Shown one piece after another: positions 57,687-64,000 of a DNA stretch of 64,000 nt. How positions within the stretch are numbered: position 1 is the stretch's first letter; every line of letters starts with the position of its first letter. Under the pieces are notes generated by a model. The model was not told the DNA's origin, made no database searches, and saw only the letters and a program-made list of their open reading frames with translations. The position numbers and the translations under genes were made by a program. Source of the stretch: Xenopus tropicalis (Eukaryota > Chordata > Amphibia > Anura > Pipidae). The DNA lies in assembly GCF_000004195.4 (NCBI RefSeq), contig NC_030683.2, positions 78,275,410 through 78,339,409 on the forward strand. The letters run 5' to 3'.

Positions 57687-58675
57687 GCTTAGGGAATAGG
57701 GCTTGTAGTGGCTTGTTTCCAACATCGTACAGCAACATCACAGTTGAAAATGAAGCAGAGATGTAGGCCCTATTTGGCCAGTGGTGAATCTTCCTGGTCA
57801 ACACTACAGGTAGCATTTGCCCAGAGATATTACACTTTCAGTCCATTACAGCTCATTTAATAATTACAAGGATGAGTTGATTCAAGGACAAGGACCTAAG
57901 GGTAAACATATAATAAACTATTTGCTTATTTATGGAAAAATTATAGATGCTGAGTACAATAGAGGTAGCAAAAAGCTTTAATACTACCCACAATGTTTTG
58001 GTGTGCTTGGGTCAGCCCCCTGTGACAGTAATACCTTGAAAAGGAGACTCAGTGAATGAAGTTGAGCCAGTTTAAAGGCTAGATGAACTGAAATACAATA
58101 TGTGCTGTACAAGGGTTTCATTAAGTACATTGTAGTAGGTATGCTAGTGAGCATAAATAAACTGATTTAAGATTAGAATGTGAAATTTACCAAAAGCTGT
58201 ATGTGAATTCTTCTTTAGCGTGCCTCCTGTAAGAGAGGGGTAATCAAGCAAAGTTTCAATTAGTGAGTGGAAAGCAAGCATCTAATGTGCTATTGTCATT
58301 ATGATACATAAACTGAATACTTGGTTCTTCAAATGAGGTTCTTAGATTGTAGAATGAAGTTCAATTTATGACTCAAATGGGGCAATTTCAGGCATTTTAC
58401 ACACCACATTTTCCTGAATTGTCCTTATAAACATGAATAGTGCATTTTCAAGAGAGCTGAGCTTTTTGTTTTATAGTTATCCTTCTATGACCACTATGAC
58501 ATGAGTTATTTTGTAAAGCTTTACACATTAATCACACACCATTTGCAATAAGAGGCTTTAGATAGTATGAGTGTTTTTCCCTCTGAATGTCATGTGAATA
58601 TATCAACTAATCCTTCAGCGGCTCACTGATGCCAAGGCCTTTAACTTTCCAATCTTTAGACTTTTTTTTTTTAAT
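57687..58675. other. intergenic, nothing recognised
   Basis: AT-rich. 57960-58030 may be a retroelement edge (acccacaatgttttggtgtg), not provable here. Confidence 0.4.
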
Positions 58676-59005
58676 ACAGGTATAGGACCTGTTATCCAGA
58701 ATGCTTGGGACCAAGGGTATTCCGGATAAGGGGTCTTTCCGTAATTTGGATCTTCATACCTTAAGTCTACTAAAAAATCAATAAAACATTAATTAAATTC
58801 AATAGGATTGTTTTGCATCCAATAAAGATTAATTATATCTTAGTTAGGATCAAATATAAGGTACAGTTTTATTATTACAGAGAAAAAGGAAATCAATTTT
58901 AAAAATCCTAATTATTTGATTATAATGGAGTCTATGGGAGACAGGCTTTCCGTAATTCGGAGCTTTCTGGATAATGGGTTTCCGGATAAGGGGTCCGATA
59001 CCTGT
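58676..59005 (-). mobile_element. ACAGGTAT palindromic MITE, copy 8
   Basis: Both ends intact: acaggtataggacctgttat and aggggtccgatacctgt. The body is near-identical to the complement of copy 5, which suggests recent amplification of that subfamily. Confidence 0.85.
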
Positions 59006-61209
59006 ACCAAGATATTTTAAACAATATTGTCATTATAAACAAATATTATATCAAAGAAATGTGTAAAGCTCTAATATATTCCACAGCCCTATACAATAAA
59101 TGGTTGTATACAGTGAACATACAGATTACATCCACAGACACACACAAAGACCCAACAACCAATAAGTGAAATAAAAGATAAAGAGGGTCCTCCCCAATAA
59201 GGCTTATAATGTAAAGGATTGGTTGAAAAACTGAGGTGGTTCAAAAAAAGTTTCCACATTCATTGTAATTTTTGTGCAAAAAAAAAGTCCCTGGCTTTTT
59301 GAACTCAACTGATTTGATATGCTTGGGCTTTGATAAGTTGTTTTTTAACCACAAGGACACAGATTTAGCTACAATGATACAAGGGTAAAGAGATCAGTTA
59401 TCAATAGTTCATAGTTATCAGTATGGTAATACAGGATTTCATATCGAGGCCATTTGGATTGACATTATAAGGCAATTATGATGTACATGTCCATTTCTAT
59501 TCACCAGGGCCCAACAGCTGATACGTTTGACTGTGTCTTGCAATTTTGCAATTGAACATAACAATAACAACCTCTATGATTTTTTTTCAATTAACATACA
59601 AAGATAAGGAATGTACAATTGTGTCTTTATGTGTTTGGCTTAACCATAAGGTGAATCTGGACACGTTTAAAATGATATTGGCAATAATGTACAACTTATT
59701 GTAAAATATAAAACTATTAGAAGTTACCCAGGGATTAATTGACATATTATGGTATTCCCTTATAAGGATATATTTTAGAGATTAATCATGGTGCTTGTAT
59801 TGTGTATTATACATAAATATCTAATAGTAACCTGGAAATAAAACACAGTAAAATGGTTAGTCATCTTAGTCATTATCCTCTGCGGAATATGTTGGCACTT
59901 AATAATAATACTTTTCATATTTAAATGCCTCAGATTATATAATGGAACGCTATTATATAAGAATATAGTTTTAATGCCTGGACTCTAGATAAAGTGTGGT
60001 AATCAAATGTTTTGGTTTTCTCTTTTCTTCATTCAGTTACCATGAACACAAATGATAATTAAAAAATGGAAGCCTTGCAAGGCATGTTGTTACTGTAGAT
60101 GGCTGTTTAAAGACCCAGACAAGAAAATGTAAATCAATCATCCTTAAATTCCTAGTTTTTCATTTCTTTGACAAAATCAACGGGTCAGGAAGAAAAGTAT
60201 TATGACATTTATTTGAATCAAGTCTGAATAGATGCCAACAGCATTTAGATGCTTAAGGAATCCCAAATAAATGTATCTGTAAACAAAACTAAAAGCTGAT
60301 TGATATACATTCAGTGACAAGAAAGCAAAGCATATTCTCTCTTTATAGATATCTCATATAGGTTGAAATCTACAGTCTCTTATTAGACACCCAGCTGCTG
60401 TTCCATGCACTGTACATCAGAAATAAACCAATCCCTGGACAGACATACAATAGGGTCAACAATTGAGCCTCTATTTCTTTGCTGCCATAACTACAGCAAC
60501 ATAATTTGATATTGTATGTAATGCAAATCCAACTCTTTATGACCTTCCACTGCCCTCTAGTTTTGTCTTCCATATCAAACACTTCAAGAATGGAGTGAGA
60601 TACTCAGCTTAGGTCTGCCCCCTACAACAACTGTATCAGTGGATGTATGATGGGAATTTCACACATTTTCTCTAAATGAAGAAGAGGAATGTGGTTGAGC
60701 TATAAATAATGTTCCTTTGCTACAGAGCAACGGTCAGCTGTACACAGGAATCCCAAGATCAGCTAAGAGTCCAATGCCCCTGATATACATTATTTCTGGG
60801 CTATTAGTCCGTGGTGTAAAAAAAAAAAAAAAAACATGGTTGCCCAGCAAACATTCATAAGACCAAGCATGTTTAGCCAACAGCAGAATAATCAGGCAAG
60901 ACATTCACAAAACTGGGCTTTACAAATATTATAATTATTACATTTTATAATATATAACCTTTCTAAAGAGATGCAAAGCATATGCTGACATTGCTACATT
61001 TTTGCTGATGGCAACAGGTGGATTATTAAAAAGAAAGCCTCCATCTTGGTTTAGTAGCCTCACTTAGTCCCAAGAAGTGGGTGCCAAAAAGTTCGGATCA
61101 TTGATTGAGTTCATTGAAGGTCATGTTCCAAAGGTGAATGGCTCCCCATTTGTGTTCAATTGATCACTAGCAGTACATTTTCTGATCACTGATTCTGCAT
61201 TTTTCACAT
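59006..61209. other. intergenic, little recognised
   Basis: 59060-59225 (gggtcctccccaataaggct) resembles the complement of a CR1/L2-type 3' tail. The rest is AT-rich without a recognisable exon on either strand. Confidence 0.4.
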
Positions 61210-61593
61210 ATAAGGGCTAAATTCCACAGAAGATTTTCATCAGATTTTGTGGCTCAGATTAATCTGATCCTTCATGCAACACCACGCAGCAGATGAGATT
61301 TTGTAGGATCCATATTCATTACATAGTGATTACATAGTGATCTGATGGTGTGTTTTGTTCCTGCATCTACATACGACAGTCAATGTAAAAAAAAGTCGGT
61401 CAGACGATCGGATTTTATCTCGCCAGAAGAAGATGCGGCATGCTGCAGTCCCCCTTTCAGGGCTGTCGTGTTGGACAGCAGACCTTTCGTGTAGTTTACA
61501 CATCAGAGTTTTCTTTCTGTTTCATTATATTTAACCCATGAAACTACATCTGACACCATCCTACAAAATCTCCCCGTAGCGTTTAGCCTTTAA
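61210..61593. mobile_element. MITE with AAGGCTAAA ends
   Basis: Left end taagggctaaattccacaga, right end (complement) taaaggctaaacgctacggg, each followed by agattttg-type sequence. The interior is CpG-richer than the flanks. Confidence 0.6.
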
Positions 61594-62862
61594 GGTACAC
61601 CCCTTTTATTACATGCAGATGCAGAGGTCACTTTCTGACTTTGATTGCAGATGTACAGTGTGTAGCATGAAACATTACCAGTAATTGTTATTTCTAATAT
61701 ACCCATGACAGTGGTGTTTTATGTCACATTAGTAAAACTAGAAACATAACTGGCAATATAAAATGAGAAAATGACAAACACACTGCATTACTGAATAAAA
61801 TTTATTTAGGAGATAATTAGCTTGTCTCGATCTTTGGCTAAGGTCTTTCTCAGCCCAGTGTAAACATATTATTTGTGCAGTAGGGAAGTTACAAGTTTAG
61901 ACATAATTCATAGCAAAATTAATTTTAAAGACATATCAGATAAACACAATTAGAAAACAAAATTCCCAGAAGATGTCAAAGTCTATTGTGTTTTACAAAT
62001 AACTATGCTGTGATGCAGGACAGTATGAAATATGAGTTTGGATTGAGTAAAATGACAACAAATGTAAAGCAACTTTGGCAAATATATGAAGGGGTCACAT
62101 GCAAATTAACAGGGCCAGGTTGAAAAACAGAGCACATTCACTCAGTTTCAAGATATCTTGACCATTAAGTCTCACTGCTATACAATAAATCCTCAGCTCA
62201 CTATAACATGCCATTAGCAGAAACTCTGCCAGCAACTTACAAGACTGAAATATGGATGTTTTTAAGAGATTCAACCAATCTTTCCAAATACTTCAAGTGA
62301 ACAAAGAACCAGTAATCAGCAATGCATTGTAATGTCTACTTCAACATGAAATATTCCCTGTAGATCACCACCAATCACTTAATATCTTAAATGACTGCAA
62401 TGGATTCAATGGCATTAAGTCGAACGGCGTGAAGTCTTAAGCTTAAGGACGGGCTTATGACAGAAACACTGCATGTGTTCAAGTTAAACGATATGATTAA
62501 TAGCACTGTACAGTAGAATATTTCATAAATACCATATTTGTATTTAATGTTAGAGTCACATCACAATGCTAGTCCCTTGTTTCTAATGAAATTTATTAAA
62601 GAATTTGTTACTTACAAACAGCAACTAATTACAGGCTCAAGTCATATTCTCTTTTTCCTATTAGAAACCAACAGAGACTGTTGATGCACAAGTCAGAGGT
62701 AAACCTATATATTCTGTATGTAGCTTTTAAGCAGTTGGGTTCTATAGCTATATCTGTTAAATGCATAAATCACAGTATGGATTTGGCATTTGATTGGATG
62801 TAGCTGTCACCTATTATCTCCACAAACAGAAATACAGCATTATCTGTCTCGCCCAACACTTA
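61594..62862. other. intergenic, nothing recognised
   Basis: AT-rich sequence without coding signal. Confidence 0.5.
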
Positions 62863-63425
62863 GGGGCACATTTACTAACCCACGAATCCGAATTGGAAAA
62901 ATTCCGATTGGAAAAAGAACATTTTGCAACTTTTTCGTATTTTTTGCGATTTTTTCGTCGCCTTTATGACTTTTCGGAAATTGACGCAACTTTTTCGTTA
63001 CTAATACGATTTGCGCGAAAAAAACGCGAGTTTTTCGTAGCCATTACGATTCGCTCGTATCTTGTTGCGACTTTTTCGTATTGAGCGCTCGTAAACAGCG
63101 GGCGAAACATTCAGACTTAGCATGATTTTGGAAGCCTCCCATAGGACTCAATGGCACCCTGCAGCTCCAACCTGGCCCAAGAAAAGTCACCATACTGAAG
63201 CTTGAATGAATCCGAATCTTTCGTACTCGGCACGAAAGCTGCGAAAAAGTCGCGACTTTTCGCGCAAGTAGTAACGCTACGAAAAAATTGCAACATTTTG
63301 CGCAACATTCGGAATGGCTACGAAAAAGTCGCGACAATTTTCCGAAAAATTGCCAAATACAGATCATTACGAAAAAAACGCAATCGGACGCATTCGGCCC
63401 GTTCGTGAGTAAGTAAATGTGCCCC
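62863..63425. mobile_element. 563-bp MITE with GGGGCACATTTACT ends and TTA target duplication
   Basis: Left end ggggcacatttacta, right end agtaaatgtgcccc, flanked by TTA on both sides (62860-62862 and 63426-63428), which fits a PIF/Harbinger-type insertion. Both arms are dense in tttttcg and gcgacttttt words, so CpG is strikingly preserved. Open frames at 62794-63084, 63044-63439 and 63202-63408 derive from its simple sequence. Confidence 0.8.
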
Positions 63426-64000
63426 TTAGTCATGAGCATTTATTAGTTAAGGCCCATAGCAATATTTTTTTTAAACTTTACTATGAATGTAATCATTTCT
63501 GACTAAAGTAACTCAGTGTGAACTTTTGTACATATAAATTTTAAGTCACTTTTGCACAAACATATCATCTGATATTCTGTTTCAGTAGTTCCCTAACTTT
63601 TGGGGCTAATAACCCTCAGGGTCTGGAGAAGGGGGCTCAGCCTAAAGGCCAGTTAGGGTGAGATTCGGGGAGAATGTCTGCATATTTGTCTAGATACATC
63701 TAAAATCCTAGCTTGCAGGTCAGTTAGGGTCAGATATTTGGAGTTAACACGTATTTGCTGTCTTGAAACTAATGCTGAATGTCAGTTTTCCTATATCAGT
63801 AACCTTATTATGAGCTAAGTGTGCCCGATCAAAGGGTGGACCTCAAAGGGGAACTTTAAAAAGTTCAGCTAGTTAGAAATATATGATGGCACTAGGAGGC
63901 TTTTGTATACAAAGATGAAAAGCAGGCCAATCAATTTTTAACTCCTTTCTTATCAGTATTATCAAGTATGTATTATGGGGAGGTGCTCAGTGATTGCTCA
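63426..64000. other. right edge, nothing firmly recognised
   Basis: 63585-63650 (ttccctaacttttggggct) may be a hAT-like MITE edge. No exon was seen. Confidence 0.35.

Noticed and set aside
62863..63425. CpG island / promoter
   Set aside because: The CpG density is confined to a transposon with intact ends and is not accompanied by high GC or a nearby exon.
62794..63439. Arginine-, phenylalanine- and lysine-rich open frames
   Set aside because: Simple-sequence interior of the 563-bp MITE on both strands.

Overview
The window is vertebrate nuclear DNA, almost certainly from a clawed frog (Xenopus). Introns are long, coding density is about 10 percent, and the interspersed repeats are of types typical of Xenopus: TTAA-flanked Kolobok/T2-like MITEs, an ACAGGTAT/ATACCTGT palindromic family, Penelope, Tc1 and a SPIN hAT element. 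The species within Xenopus is not resolved.

The only gene supported is one complete minus-strand gene, the orthologue of alpha-tectorin (tecta), the major non-collagen glycoprotein of the tectorial and otolithic membranes of the inner ear. I assembled it from the ATG at 47923 down to the stop at 2869: 23 coding exons, 6435 nt including the stop, 2144 residues (about the 2155 of human TECTA). Every exon junction joins in frame. The order is signal peptide, NIDO domain (exons 3-5), a short cysteine-rich linker, four VWD-C8-type units with intervening TIL modules (exons 6-15), an EGF-like linker (exon 16), a ZP module (exons 17-21) ending in a dibasic RRKR site, a second EGF-like module (exon 22), and a hydrophobic C-terminal tail that fits a GPI-attachment signal (exon 23). 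No frameshift or premature stop was seen. Twenty-one of the 22 introns are GT-AG; intron 12 fits best as GC-AG.

Layout: 1-2868 is 3' UTR and 3' flank. 2869-47923 is tecta, its introns carrying most of the repeats. 47924-64000 is about 16 kb of upstream DNA with no recognisable exon, containing a Penelope remnant (53.1-54.1 kb), a tandem array of about 150-bp units (54.3-55.8 kb), two TTAA MITEs sharing one target site (56.0-57.0 kb) and several other MITEs.

No operon, CRISPR, phage or novel defence-type system is present. The most useful observations are: the exon doublet that repeats through the VWD units and is split by extra introns only in unit 4; the GC-AG intron; in-frame tandem acceptors at exons 16 and 23; a SPIN element with a perfect 8-bp target duplication; and two distant tandem arrays that share the same order of diverged monomers.
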